Source of the DNA: a virus
DNA length: 57,551 nt
Reading direction: 5' to 3' (one strand)
IMG/VR virus record: IMGVR_UViG_3300009158_000060
Span: 1-57,551 of that record
The notes under the pieces were generated by a model. It saw only the letters and a program-made list of their open reading frames with translations, was not told the origin of the DNA and did not search any database. Positions within the stretch are counted from its first letter, which is position 1; every line of letters starts with the position of its first letter. This document shows, in pieces, positions 32,731 to 39,632 of this stretch. A program made the translations under genes and the position numbers.

Positions 32731-33659
32731 CAGCCGCCCCCAATGAACATCTGTCTGGGCACGAGACGCAACGCGGCGCGTTCTTGATCTTCATCCGCCG
32801 CCGACATCCAAGCCTCGTCATACTGGGCTTTCAGCACCACCAACCTATCCATGCCACCCGGAACCTTCAAAGCGATGTAGTAGGCCAATCCAGCCACCAT
32901 ACAGGGCACAAAACGGAAGGGAACGTCCATGACGTTGACACCACTGCCAGCATCCTGCACCCGGCGCATGCGCCAGTACACGAATTGATAGGTTTGGGAG
33001 CCATCAGGAGTGGGCCAGACAGTGATTCGGGGGAGGTTGGGTACGTAGACAGCCGCGCCAGCGGTGTGGGCTGCGGCGGTCGTGTTGTTCTGGGCACGGA
33101 AACAGTCACCCAAGTCGTTGCCGTCCACGTATGTGTAGTAGATCGTCTCGCTGTCCAGCGTGATGTAGCCCGATGTGGCCAGACCAACTGTGCTGGAGAG
33201 GGTGATTGTGGTGTCTGTGGACGTGATGGTGGTCGCCAAAGTCACGCCAGAAGGAGCATTCTGGCCATCCAGACGCTGATACCAGACCTGAATCGGTCTG
33301 GCTTGGGTCAGTTTGTTGGGGATGGTTGCGTAGGTTGACACGCTGATGCGTGTGATTGTCAAATCTGACTGGGTTGCGGCCACGTTTGCGTTGGTTCGGA
33401 TCACATGATCCAGCAAATCCACCGTATCGGTGGGGATGGCGTAGGTATTTAACCCCTGCTCAAAGGTAATCGTGCCCTGCTCAAACGTCCACATGTTGAT
33501 GCCACGGTTTGCCCAGTCAGCAAACAGTAAGTTCAGTGATCGCCGTGCAGTTTTCAAGTCATAACCGGTGCGCAACTCTGAACCAGCACGCTCAAAAGCT
33601 TCCTCTACCAGTTCGGTGAGGTCTAAATTGAAGCCTGTTGATCCAGAGGTGTTCGCCAT
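32730..33659 (-). CDS. Head-tail connector / tail tubular-like protein, 309 aa
   Basis: Helical N-terminus ('LDLTELVEEAFERAG' and 'DLKTARRSLNLLFADWANRGINMW'), a long beta middle ('TIYYTYVDGNDLGDCFRAQNN') and helical C-terminus ('AGLAYYIALKVPGGMDRLVVLKAQYDEAW'). The 'TARRSLNLLFADWANRGINMWTFEQ' part is the recognisable opening of tail tubular / gp4-like connector proteins that extend the portal. In gene order it follows capsid genes and precedes the tail genes. High confidence for connector family, lower for which paralogue. Confidence 0.65.
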   Translation of the reverse strand: MANTSGSTGFNLDLTELVEEAFERAGSELRTGYDLKTARRSLNLLFADWANRGINMWTFEQGTITFEQGLNTYAIPTDTVDLLDHVIRTNANVAATQSDLTITRISVSTYATIPNKLTQARPIQVWYQRLDGQNAPSGVTLATTITSTDTTITLSSTVGLATSGYITLDSETIYYTYVDGNDLGDCFRAQNNTTAAAHTAGAAVYVPNLPRITVWPTPDGSQTYQFVYWRMRRVQDAGSGVNVMDVPFRFVPCMVAGLAYYIALKVPGGMDRLVVLKAQYDEAWMSAADEDQERAALRLVPRQMFIGGG

Positions 33660-33910
33660 TATTTAGACATCCGCATGTTGTCAATCAGATTGGGGTAGGG
33701 TCTACCAGCAGCTTTTGCCGCAGCCTTAGCTTTGGCTTTTTTGTCGGAAGACAGTTTCTTGGGGGCACCCAAATCCTTTGGCCGTGGTTTGTCCCACACG
33801 GCTCCACCCTTTTTGTACTGAGTGAAGTCGGTGTCATCGCGGCGTGATTTCTTCACACCGTTGGGCATTTTGGAGGGGTTGATGTCCCCCATTCCACGGC
33901 TGGCTCTCAT
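33659..33910 (-). CDS. Small basic phage peptide, 83 aa
   Basis: 'MRASRGMGDINPSKMPNGVKKSRRDDTDFTQYKKGGAVWDKP' then a lysine-alanine-rich stretch ('KKAKAKAAAKAAGRPYP'). The 'RGMGDINPSKMP' start and 'YKKGG' are typical of tiny proteins in related phages. Strongly basic, so it could bind nucleic acid. The stop overlaps the connector start by one base. Confidence 0.6.
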   Translation of the reverse strand: MRASRGMGDINPSKMPNGVKKSRRDDTDFTQYKKGGAVWDKPRPKDLGAPKKLSSDKKAKAKAAAKAAGRPYPNLIDNMRMSK

Positions 33911-33911
33911 C

Positions 33912-34280
33912 TCAGCACATCTTTCCGCCGGATTTCATGGTAATCATTTTGCCTTTGGTCTTGCCTTTGACAGCAACACCATCACGGCTGGGGGCAGCAG
34001 TTTTTACTGAACCCATCTTGGCAGAAGTGATGCCGCCAGAGGCCATCTTCTTCATTGGCATTTCTGGTTTCTTACCTGCTGCCATCGCTTTTTTCTTGGC
34101 AATCATTTCCATGAACGGGTTTGCTTTAGCCATATCACCACCTCTTTTAAAAGTTTTGCCTTTGTCGGCAGTTGAAAAATCCTTGCCCACAGACTGCGGG
34201 ACTCCGACTTTCTTGGCAAACGACGGGTTGTTAGCCACCGCCGCCATGAAATTGTGTTGCTTCTTACTCGTGCTCGGCAT
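33912..34280 (-). CDS. Small basic phage protein with KGKTKG motif, 122 aa
   Basis: Starts 'MPSTSKKQHNFMAAVANNPSFAKKVGVPQSVGKDF', a widespread short domain of phage genomes. It continues lysine- and methionine-rich with 'KRGGDMAKANPF' and ends 'SRDGVAVKGKTKGKMITM'. The DGxxxKGKTKG element is shared with the 96-aa gene at 34467. Not an enzyme; candidate virion-packed basic protein. It overlaps the membrane-protein gene upstream by 17 bases. Confidence 0.65.
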   Translation of the reverse strand: MPSTSKKQHNFMAAVANNPSFAKKVGVPQSVGKDFSTADKGKTFKRGGDMAKANPFMEMIAKKKAMAAGKKPEMPMKKMASGGITSAKMGSVKTAAPSRDGVAVKGKTKGKMITMKSGGKMC

Positions 34281-34470
34281 CGTCTGCCTTCTTTTTACTG
34301 AGCAGTTTGTAAAAATCTTTACCTGTGGCCATTTCGTAAATGCGCATGGCCCCCACTACTGCGCCAATCAAGGCAAACAGTGGGTTAAACATTTCCAAGA
34401 ACGCGCCAAACGTGCTGAAAATAGCCACGAAATCCAATACGTTTTTTACGTTGTCTGTGTGTTCTGTCAT
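34264..34470 (-). CDS. Small membrane protein, 68 aa
   Basis: 'MTEHTDNVKNVLDFVAIFSTFGAFLEMFNPLFALIGAVVGAMRIYEMATGKDF': one long hydrophobic region (about 13-43), probably one or two membrane helices, and a charged C-terminus. The ATG at 34470 overlaps the upstream stop by ATGA and was preferred over an earlier codon in frame. It is unusual among the surrounding basic peptides. It could be a second holin-like protein or part of the ejection channel; the sequence does not decide. Confidence 0.6.
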   Translation of the reverse strand: MTEHTDNVKNVLDFVAIFSTFGAFLEMFNPLFALIGAVVGAMRIYEMATGKDFYKLLSKKKADDAEHE

Positions 34471-34757
34471 ACCATCCGACCCTTTGTTTTGCCTTTGACG
34501 CAACAGCCGTCTGCACGTTTGGAAGCTGTCATGCCGCCTTTTGCCAGTTTCTGCATCTTCACGTCTTTACCCACATTTGCTGGAGCAAGACCTTTATCCA
34601 TTTTCAGGTTTTTTGCAGCATCGGGCGTAGCAATAGGCAACGGGGTAACCCGGATACCGCTACCAAGCATCTCAGGCATACCGGGTTCGTTTTTGCCAAA
34701 CTTTCGGCCTGCTGATGCGTCATCCGGTTCATCCGGTGCTTTGATGTTCTTTGCCAT
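34467..34757 (-). CDS. Small phage protein with KGKTKG motif, 96 aa
   Basis: 'MAKNIKAPDEPDDASAGRKFGKNEPGMPEML' then 'IRVTPLPIATPDAAKNL', ending 'KRADGCCVKGKTKGRMV'. The RADGxxxKGKTKGRMV end is a well-known signature of tiny proteins in environmental phages and is shared with the 122-aa gene nearby. The two adjacent cysteines are odd for this motif. Function unknown; possibly virion-associated. Confidence 0.65.
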   Translation of the reverse strand: MAKNIKAPDEPDDASAGRKFGKNEPGMPEMLGSGIRVTPLPIATPDAAKNLKMDKGLAPANVGKDVKMQKLAKGGMTASKRADGCCVKGKTKGRMV

Positions 34758-34765
34758 GATTTACC

Positions 34766-35020
34766 TCAACATTTCCAAGCCCGAAGGCTTTTGTTAATCC
34801 TCGAATCTGGGTCTTTTGCGGTCTTGGCGCTTGTCAGCTTCTTCTTCATGCCTTCCATCCGGGCGCAGAAAGAGTCGCGGCGTTTGCCGCCCTCTGGTTG
34901 AGGAGCTTTCAGACCCGGCTTGCCGGGGTTCGCCTTGTTGTAGGAAGCCCGACCTTTGGCGTTCAAGCCGCCCTTCTCGGATTTCCCTTCCTTGCGTGTC
35001 CATGCTGCTGACTTAGCCAT
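34766..35020 (-). CDS. DUF6321-like small protein, 84 aa
   Basis: 'MAKSAAWTRKEGKSEKGGLNAKGRASYNKANPGKPGLKAPQPEGGKRRDSFCARMEGM' is the signature of the DUF6321 family: an AAWTRKEGK..KGGLNAKGRASY opening, a G/P-rich middle and 'RR.SF.ARM'. The family is common in phages and bacteria, with no known function and a basic, probably DNA- or virion-associated character. Here it lies between capsid-associated genes and the other tiny basic proteins. Confidence 0.8.
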   Translation of the reverse strand: MAKSAAWTRKEGKSEKGGLNAKGRASYNKANPGKPGLKAPQPEGGKRRDSFCARMEGMKKKLTSAKTAKDPDSRINKSLRAWKC

Positions 35021-35294
35021 AGAACGTCGTAATTTTTGCGGTTGCGGGTAGCGTTACATGAATGTCTGTTGTAAACAAAATGCCCTCGCCCGGAACAGAT
35101 AGCGTGATTGGTTGCGTGCCAGTGCCAATATTAAATTGCAAACGAATCGTGCCAGAAGCACCCCCGTCTCGGAAAATAACATCTCCCGCTGTTCCGCCAG
35201 AAATGCAATGATATGCCTTTAGGCGGTTGCGCTCAGATACCACTGTGCCTGTAGCTTCTACGTGCGCGGCTTTTACGTCTGTCTGCATTGTCAT
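35013..35294 (-). CDS. Small structural protein, 93 aa
   Basis: Begins MTMQTDVKAAHVEATGTVVSERN, then 'RLKAYHCISGGTAGDVIFRDGGASGTIRLQF' and a beta-rich end 'GILFTTDIHVTLPATAKITTFYG'. The ATG at 35294 has a CAGGAG ribosome site; earlier codons in frame are not ATG. A beta-sandwich-like small structural protein, of a kind found near capsid and decoration genes. It overlaps the DUF6321-like gene by 8 bases. Confidence 0.6.
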   Translation of the reverse strand: MTMQTDVKAAHVEATGTVVSERNRLKAYHCISGGTAGDVIFRDGGASGTIRLQFNIGTGTQPITLSVPGEGILFTTDIHVTLPATAKITTFYG

Positions 35295-35315
35295 AATCAA
35301 ACTCCTGATTTAACA

Positions 35316-35329
35316 GGGGCCGAAGCCCC
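35316..35329 (-). promoter_or_regulatory. CUUCGG hairpin in the late leader
   Basis: On the - strand the gap between the 180-aa gene and the 93-aa gene holds GGGGC-TTCG-GCCCC, a 5-bp stem with a UUCG loop, extendable by nearby pairs. No T-run follows; an AGGAG ribosome site is 10 bases on. It may help insulate or stabilise the message. Confidence 0.55.
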
Positions 35330-35339
35330 GTTGGGTTGA

Positions 35340-35882
35340 TTAAGAGTTGGCAAACGGTGTGGCAACAGAACCAGTAGCCATCACCAAACCATTGACCATG
35401 TACTTGTTGGCGGCGATTGCAAAAATCTGCACCCATGAACCAGCAACACCACCAGTGGTTGTGCCATTCAAATTGATGAAGTCGTTTGCGGCTGCGGCTG
35501 AGTAACCCAGCATAGTAGCGCCGTCACTGTCAGTGTCATTCAAAAGGATTGTGCCAACGTACTTGTCAGTGCCGTTTGTGCCAATCTTCAATGAGCTGGT
35601 AGCAATGGTTGTGGGAACCCAGATTGTGTACACAACGCCTTGGTTGTTTGATGTACTTGGGTCTTGGCCGGGGCCAGAGGTTGTGGGGTTAGTTGAAACG
35701 TCAATGGCGGGCAAAGTCAAAACGACATCTGCGGCCAATGTGCCACCAACAGAAATAATGCGGCCAGCGTGATCGGTGGGGTTTAATGTGGTTGAAGCAG
35801 TGATTGCAACAACAGCGGCTGGGCCTTGGTTGTACATACCCGCCAATGAACGAACTGGGCCTTGAAACGTAGTGCGTGCCAT
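35340..35882 (-). CDS. Head fibre / decoration-like protein, 180 aa
   Basis: 'MARTTFQGPVRSLAGMYNQGPAAVVAI' then a beta-rich, T/G/S/N-rich body with 'GRIISVGGTLAADVVLTLPAID' and 'GVVYTIWVPTTIATSSLKIGTNGTDKYVGTILL'. This opening and beta content suit a capsid-surface (decoration or head-fibre) protein, and it is the first gene after the terminator that follows the capsid gene. No enzyme signature. Confidence 0.55.
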   Translation of the reverse strand: MARTTFQGPVRSLAGMYNQGPAAVVAITASTTLNPTDHAGRIISVGGTLAADVVLTLPAIDVSTNPTTSGPGQDPSTSNNQGVVYTIWVPTTIATSSLKIGTNGTDKYVGTILLNDTDSDGATMLGYSAAAANDFINLNGTTTGGVAGSWVQIFAIAANKYMVNGLVMATGSVATPFANS

Positions 35883-35984
35883 GATTTTTCCTTACATGCA
35901 AGTTAGCGTATCTGTCTGCATGTCGTCAGCCGGGACTGTCAGATACACCGGAAACCCCGGAATGGTTTGAATATACCTCAAAAG

Positions 35985-36008
35985 AAAAGGGGGCGCTAGC
36001 CCCCTTTT
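35985..36008. terminator. Strong intrinsic terminator after the major capsid gene
   Basis: A 10-bp stem, AAAAGGGGGC (35985-35994) with GCCCCCTTTT (35999-36008), around a four-base loop, 11 bases after the capsid stop. In the - direction the stem ends with TTTT and is followed by CTTTTGAGG. The A/T runs at both ends of the perfect stem also make it usable in both directions. It probably reduces transcription of downstream genes relative to the capsid. Confidence 0.8.
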
Positions 36009-36018
36009 CAGCTTTTGC

Positions 36019-36948
36019 TTACGCGCCAGCAGAACCCCACATACCGAGGGGATCAGACCAGCCGAAGCTATAACGCTCACGAGCTTTGTAACGGACGTTG
36101 CCGGTATCAAAGTCGCCGTCCATTGAGTTAGCCAGAGGCATACGCTCAAAGTGCTTCATGCCGTTGGGAACGTCAGTAATCAAATACCAGCCGTTGACAT
36201 CGGTCAAGAAGTGATTGACGGTGTAGCCTTCAGGGATTGCACCCATCTGCTTCAACGCGTTGATGTCGTTGTCAGCAGTAGAGACACGCAGTTCAGTGTC
36301 AAGCAAACGCTTGGCAACGAACATCAGTGAAGGTGGAATAACCATCTTGCGAGGCTTGGCGGCGATCAACAGACCACGCTCATCAGTCCATGCTGCGATT
36401 TGAATCACGGCATTTTCCAAAGAGGTTTCGTTCAGGTCAACACCAGTGGTGGGGCTGTTGTAGTTAACAGAGCCGTTCACCAGCGGGTGGCCAACACGAG
36501 TGCTGGAGCTGTTGTTACCAAACAAGGTAACGCCGTCACCGCCCAAGTATGAACCGTTGAAACCGTTGTTGATAACGGAAGCGGCTTTGACTTGCTTGGT
36601 GTAGGACATGGCACGGGCCAGAGCTTTGGTGTAACGAGCAGACAGGCTGTCGTACAAGTTATCTTCGACCGCTTCTTCAGTGATCGAGAAACCCAGAGCA
36701 ATGGTTTCGTGGTTGTAACGTGCGGTGAAAGCTTCCTGCGCATTGTCATAAGAAATTGCAGAACCTTCATTCTTTACGGGAGCGGCACCGAAACCAGCAA
36801 GCTTGGTCTCTTCTTCAAAGCTACGCTCAGATTTCTCTGTTTCGTAGATTTCTTTGTGCTCTTCGCCGTAGCGTGCGTACTCCATACCAAACAATGCGTT
36901 CAGTCCGGGGAGCAACTCTTTCAGTAGTTGTGCGCGTGAAATTGCCAT
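36019..36948 (-). CDS. Major capsid protein
   Basis: 309 residues, HK97-fold type by pattern. An N-terminal helical, charged arm ('LLKELLPGLNALFGMEYARYGEEHKEIYETEKSERSFEEETKLAGFG') is followed by 'DNAQEAFTARYNHETIALGFSITEEAVEDNLYDSLSARYTKALARAMSYTKQVKAASVIN', a capsid helix-and-loop region, then beta strands with 'WTDERGLLIAAKPRKMVIPPSLMFVAKRLLDTEL' and the terminal 'KARERYSFGWSDPLGMWG'. The scaffold gene lies upstream and a strong terminator downstream, as expected for the most highly expressed late gene. Confidence 0.88.
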   Translation of the reverse strand: MAISRAQLLKELLPGLNALFGMEYARYGEEHKEIYETEKSERSFEEETKLAGFGAAPVKNEGSAISYDNAQEAFTARYNHETIALGFSITEEAVEDNLYDSLSARYTKALARAMSYTKQVKAASVINNGFNGSYLGGDGVTLFGNNSSSTRVGHPLVNGSVNYNSPTTGVDLNETSLENAVIQIAAWTDERGLLIAAKPRKMVIPPSLMFVAKRLLDTELRVSTADNDINALKQMGAIPEGYTVNHFLTDVNGWYLITDVPNGMKHFERMPLANSMDGDFDTGNVRYKARERYSFGWSDPLGMWGSAGA

Positions 36949-36961
36949 TTTGAGTTACTCC

Positions 36962-37588
36962 TTACAGGCCAACTGCGTTGGTAAATGAGTGATAGCCGGG
37001 GTTAATTTTGACAAGTATGTCGGTGTAAGCATCGCCTACAGTCGAGAAGCCTTGCATATTAACGAACCCAACAACACGGAAAGCTGCGGTGGTAGTCACA
37101 GCAGAGGAACCAACCACGACAGAAGCCGTAGAGTTACCTGTTGATGTGCTGCCTGTTGCCACAGCGCTGGTTGAGAAGAATATGTTTGCGCCCAATGCAG
37201 TTTGTGCAACAGTACCAGCGGACTGGACTTGGAACACAACACCGGGATCATCCACAACGTAAGCGTTAATTACGCCAGTAACACCTGTGGGGTAGTACTG
37301 TGCATAGATCACTTGACCTTGCGTGTTGATGTACGAACAGCCAACGAACACACCCACGATACCGGTATTAGCGGTGCCAGTAGGAAAGCCATTGGTGGTC
37401 GCGTCAGCGCCGGTTGCGGTTGCCACAGCCAGATAGCCAGACGAGTTCACATACACGGGCGAACCGTTGTAAATGCTCGAGGCAGTGCCTGCGGGGTCGA
37501 TGAGATAAGAACGGGTCGCACCTGCATATGGTGTGCCGCCCAACTCATTTACGGGTTTTAGGCCGTAAGGGGATGCTACTGATGCCAT
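36962..37588 (-). CDS. Head-associated structural protein, 208 aa
   Basis: 'MASVASPYGLKPVNELGGTPYAGATRSYLIDPAGTASSIYNGSPVYVNSSGYLAVA' continuing as a beta-rich protein with 'GIVGVFVGCSYINTQGQVIYAQYYPTGVT' and 'VVDDPGVVFQVQSAG'. The opening and repeated glycine turns are typical of structural proteins encoded immediately before a major capsid gene, perhaps a decoration or capsid-lining protein. Separated from the capsid gene by 13 bases. Confidence 0.6.
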   Translation of the reverse strand: MASVASPYGLKPVNELGGTPYAGATRSYLIDPAGTASSIYNGSPVYVNSSGYLAVATATGADATTNGFPTGTANTGIVGVFVGCSYINTQGQVIYAQYYPTGVTGVINAYVVDDPGVVFQVQSAGTVAQTALGANIFFSTSAVATGSTSTGNSTASVVVGSSAVTTTAAFRVVGFVNMQGFSTVGDAYTDILVKINPGYHSFTNAVGL

Positions 37589-37603
37589 TTAAGGACTCCT
37601 TGT

Positions 37604-38056
37604 TTATTTAGAACCTGAACCAAATCCGGCTCCGCGACTGACTGACGATTTTTTCTCGGCAAACAGCGGCATTATCGGATTGTTGTTTCGCATGAAGTGG
37701 TTGTCCACTGATTCCATCTGGTTCTGAGCTTGTTTGTCGTAGTACTCATTACGTGCATCCGCTTTATCAGAAGGCATCTTGCAAAGCATTAGGCCACCAA
37801 TTTCAACGTTACCCGTTTTTTCACTACCAACAATCATTAACTCAGGATGATCTACTGCTTTCACCGGCTCCCAGCCATCGCGGAACTTGCGTGACACGTT
37901 GGTCGGTTCGTGCTGACCCAAGACATGTGTAGCTACCCAACGGTAGATATATCCGGGTTCAGGTGTCGGATCGGGCAGTGCAGTCGGCGGTACGTATACA
38001 GCACGAGCTTGCTTTTCGCGTGACACATTGTCACGAGGGTTACGGTTTTCAGCCAT
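37604..38056 (-). CDS. Hypothetical virion-associated protein, 150 aa
   Basis: A basic-acidic mix with 'YIYRWVATHVLGQHEPTNVSRKFRDGWEPVKAVDHPE' and 'LMLCKMPSDKADARNEYYDKQAQNQMESVDNHFM'. The N-terminal 'EPGYIYRWVATHVLGQHEPTNVSRKFRDGWEPV' is a conserved-looking small unit near scaffold genes in similar phages. Function unknown; a capsid-assembly partner is plausible. Eight bases overlap the scaffold gene. Confidence 0.6.
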   Translation of the reverse strand: MAENRNPRDNVSREKQARAVYVPPTALPDPTPEPGYIYRWVATHVLGQHEPTNVSRKFRDGWEPVKAVDHPELMIVGSEKTGNVEIGGLMLCKMPSDKADARNEYYDKQAQNQMESVDNHFMRNNNPIMPLFAEKKSSVSRGAGFGSGSK

Positions 38057-38999
38057 TTTGATTCTCCAATTTTAAAACTTCTGCAACATATTTTTTCGGG
38101 TCGAGGTTGTACTTTTTAATTAACGCCGCTTGTGTTGGCGTTAACTGTATCTTCCTTGTCCCGGTTGAACGTGATGCAGGGGCCACCACGGATGATGGAC
38201 GCCTCGGAGTCTCACTCGACCTAGGCCTTTCGTCGCTTCCACCGAAAACTTCAGGGAACTTCGACTTCACGCGAGCATCTATCTGCTCGAAGTAATCATC
38301 GCTGCGGGGATCGACCCCGTTGTTGACTAGTTTCTGGTGCAGCCCTAGTGCAAAGCTGGTAACTTCTTCAAACCCGTCTGTGCCAAACCACTGGTTTTTT
38401 GCTTGCCAGCGCAAGGTTTTTTCGTCAGCACGCACCGGTTCGGGTGCTTGTTGTCGCTGTTGTACCTCATAATTTTCGTTCTGTAAAGGGGGTGGACGAA
38501 AATTCTGCGCATTTTGCACTTTTGTTTTGGCTTCAAACAACGCTTCTTGGGCGGCAAGGATGGCATCAGAGTCAAAAGACTCCTGTGCGGCCTTGTAATC
38601 CCGGCGTGCTTTGTCCAATTCAGCCTCGGCAGCAGACTTGGCCATTGCGCCGTACTGTTCTGTGCCGTTGCTTACGTACTGCTTTAGTTTGTTGTTTTCA
38701 CTGACGTAGTGCTGTGCAAGACGCTCAAGCTCTTGCTTTTCCCGTAAAAGGGTCTCTTTGGCTCGACGTTCGTCGTGACGGGCGTGGGTCAACTCTTTGA
38801 TGCGTTTTTGGGCACCTTGGGTGTATGACTCAATCTCATCATCGGTTGGGTCTGCTACCTCTTTGTCAAGGGGGCGACGACCACGATCCTGTTCAGGTGT
38901 GTCGTCAACGATTTCAATTTCAACATCATCTTCGGTTTGAATTTCAACCTTCTGATTCTTGTCGTCATCAAGTTCGTCGGGGAACTTGTATTCGGCCAT
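38049..38999 (-). CDS. Capsid scaffolding protein
   Basis: 316 residues: a strongly acidic first third ('DDVEIEIVDDTPEQDRGRRPLDKEVADPTDDEIESYTQG'), then a long coiled coil with lysine/glutamate heptads (about residues 60-170), a Q/A-rich linker, and a basic C-terminal domain ('RKIQLTPTQAALIKKYNLDPKKYVAEVLKLEN') that could bind capsid. This acidic-coiled-coil-basic plan and its place just upstream of the capsid block are typical of phage scaffolds. No protease motif, so removal must be by exit or by another protease. Confidence 0.75.
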   Translation of the reverse strand: MAEYKFPDELDDDKNQKVEIQTEDDVEIEIVDDTPEQDRGRRPLDKEVADPTDDEIESYTQGAQKRIKELTHARHDERRAKETLLREKQELERLAQHYVSENNKLKQYVSNGTEQYGAMAKSAAEAELDKARRDYKAAQESFDSDAILAAQEALFEAKTKVQNAQNFRPPPLQNENYEVQQRQQAPEPVRADEKTLRWQAKNQWFGTDGFEEVTSFALGLHQKLVNNGVDPRSDDYFEQIDARVKSKFPEVFGGSDERPRSSETPRRPSSVVAPASRSTGTRKIQLTPTQAALIKKYNLDPKKYVAEVLKLENQNG

Positions 39000-39010
39000 A
39001 TCTACTCCTT

Positions 39011-39445
39011 TTAAGCGCGGGTAAGCCCACGAGGGTCTTGCACAACAGCGTCCACTTGGTCATCATTGATGAGCCGGAACTCTTTTCCGAAAATCTTAAA
39101 GCGCGTACCGGAATATGTACGCACGAGCACAAAGTCACCTTTTTTGCACCATGCTCCTGCGGGGAACTTGGTCTGGTCTTTGTACGCGTCTGGGCCAACC
39201 TTGAGCACAAACAGAACAGTTGTTGCATGTTCTTCTTGGCGCATGGAGGAGGTGGCTTTCACGAGATCAAGCTCAGTACCGTCAATCCTTTCGGAGATGT
39301 CGGGTACGGCACACAGCAACTTCCAGCCTGTCGGCTCTGGCAGCATGGTGGCTTTTTCATCGTCTGTTGCGTCTTGCGCTGGCGCTTCGACGGGTTGGAT
39401 TTCAGGCAGGGCAAATTGCCCCGGTTCTAGAACGAGTTCACTCAT
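39011..39445 (-). CDS. GroES-like co-chaperonin
   Basis: 144 residues. The C-terminal two thirds fit the Cpn10 fold: 'PTGWKLLCAVPDISERIDG' (GWKLL, first strand), 'LFVLKVGPDAYKDQTKFPAGAWCKKGDFVLVRTYSGTRFKIFGKEFRLINDDQVDAVV'. The 'VGPDAY.D..KFP.G.WCK.GD' stretch is a familiar phage GroES-like signature. T4 Gp31 shows that such proteins can direct host GroEL to fold the phage capsid; a similar use is inferred. It lies between portal and scaffold/capsid genes. The loop that contacts GroEL cannot be judged by eye. Confidence 0.75.
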   Translation of the reverse strand: MSELVLEPGQFALPEIQPVEAPAQDATDDEKATMLPEPTGWKLLCAVPDISERIDGTELDLVKATSSMRQEEHATTVLFVLKVGPDAYKDQTKFPAGAWCKKGDFVLVRTYSGTRFKIFGKEFRLINDDQVDAVVQDPRGLTRA

Positions 39446-39632
39446 CGGATTTTTCTACTTTCTCAGCAAGGTCAAGGAGATGGCGCTCTGCGATAGCTAG
39501 ACCCTGAATAACACCGCAAAGTTTTTGATACTCTTCAAAAGTGCGACACCCACCACCAGCGCAGTCATCTGCGTAGTTGTTCATGTCGGTACGTATTTTT
39601 TCGCGCAATACGCGTGCGAATTCGGAAATCAT
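39438..39632 (-). CDS. Small conserved phage protein, 64 aa
   Basis: 'ISEFARVLREKIRTDMNNYADDCAGGGCRTFEEYQKLCGVIQGLAIAERHLLDLAEKVEKS': two helices with a cysteine-containing turn and 'FEEYQKLCGVIQGLAIAERHLLDL', a pattern I know from portal-adjacent tiny genes. Function unknown. It overlaps the portal gene's stop region and the GroES-like gene by a few bases, so it is translated with them. Confidence 0.65.
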   Translation of the reverse strand: MISEFARVLREKIRTDMNNYADDCAGGGCRTFEEYQKLCGVIQGLAIAERHLLDLAEKVEKSDE

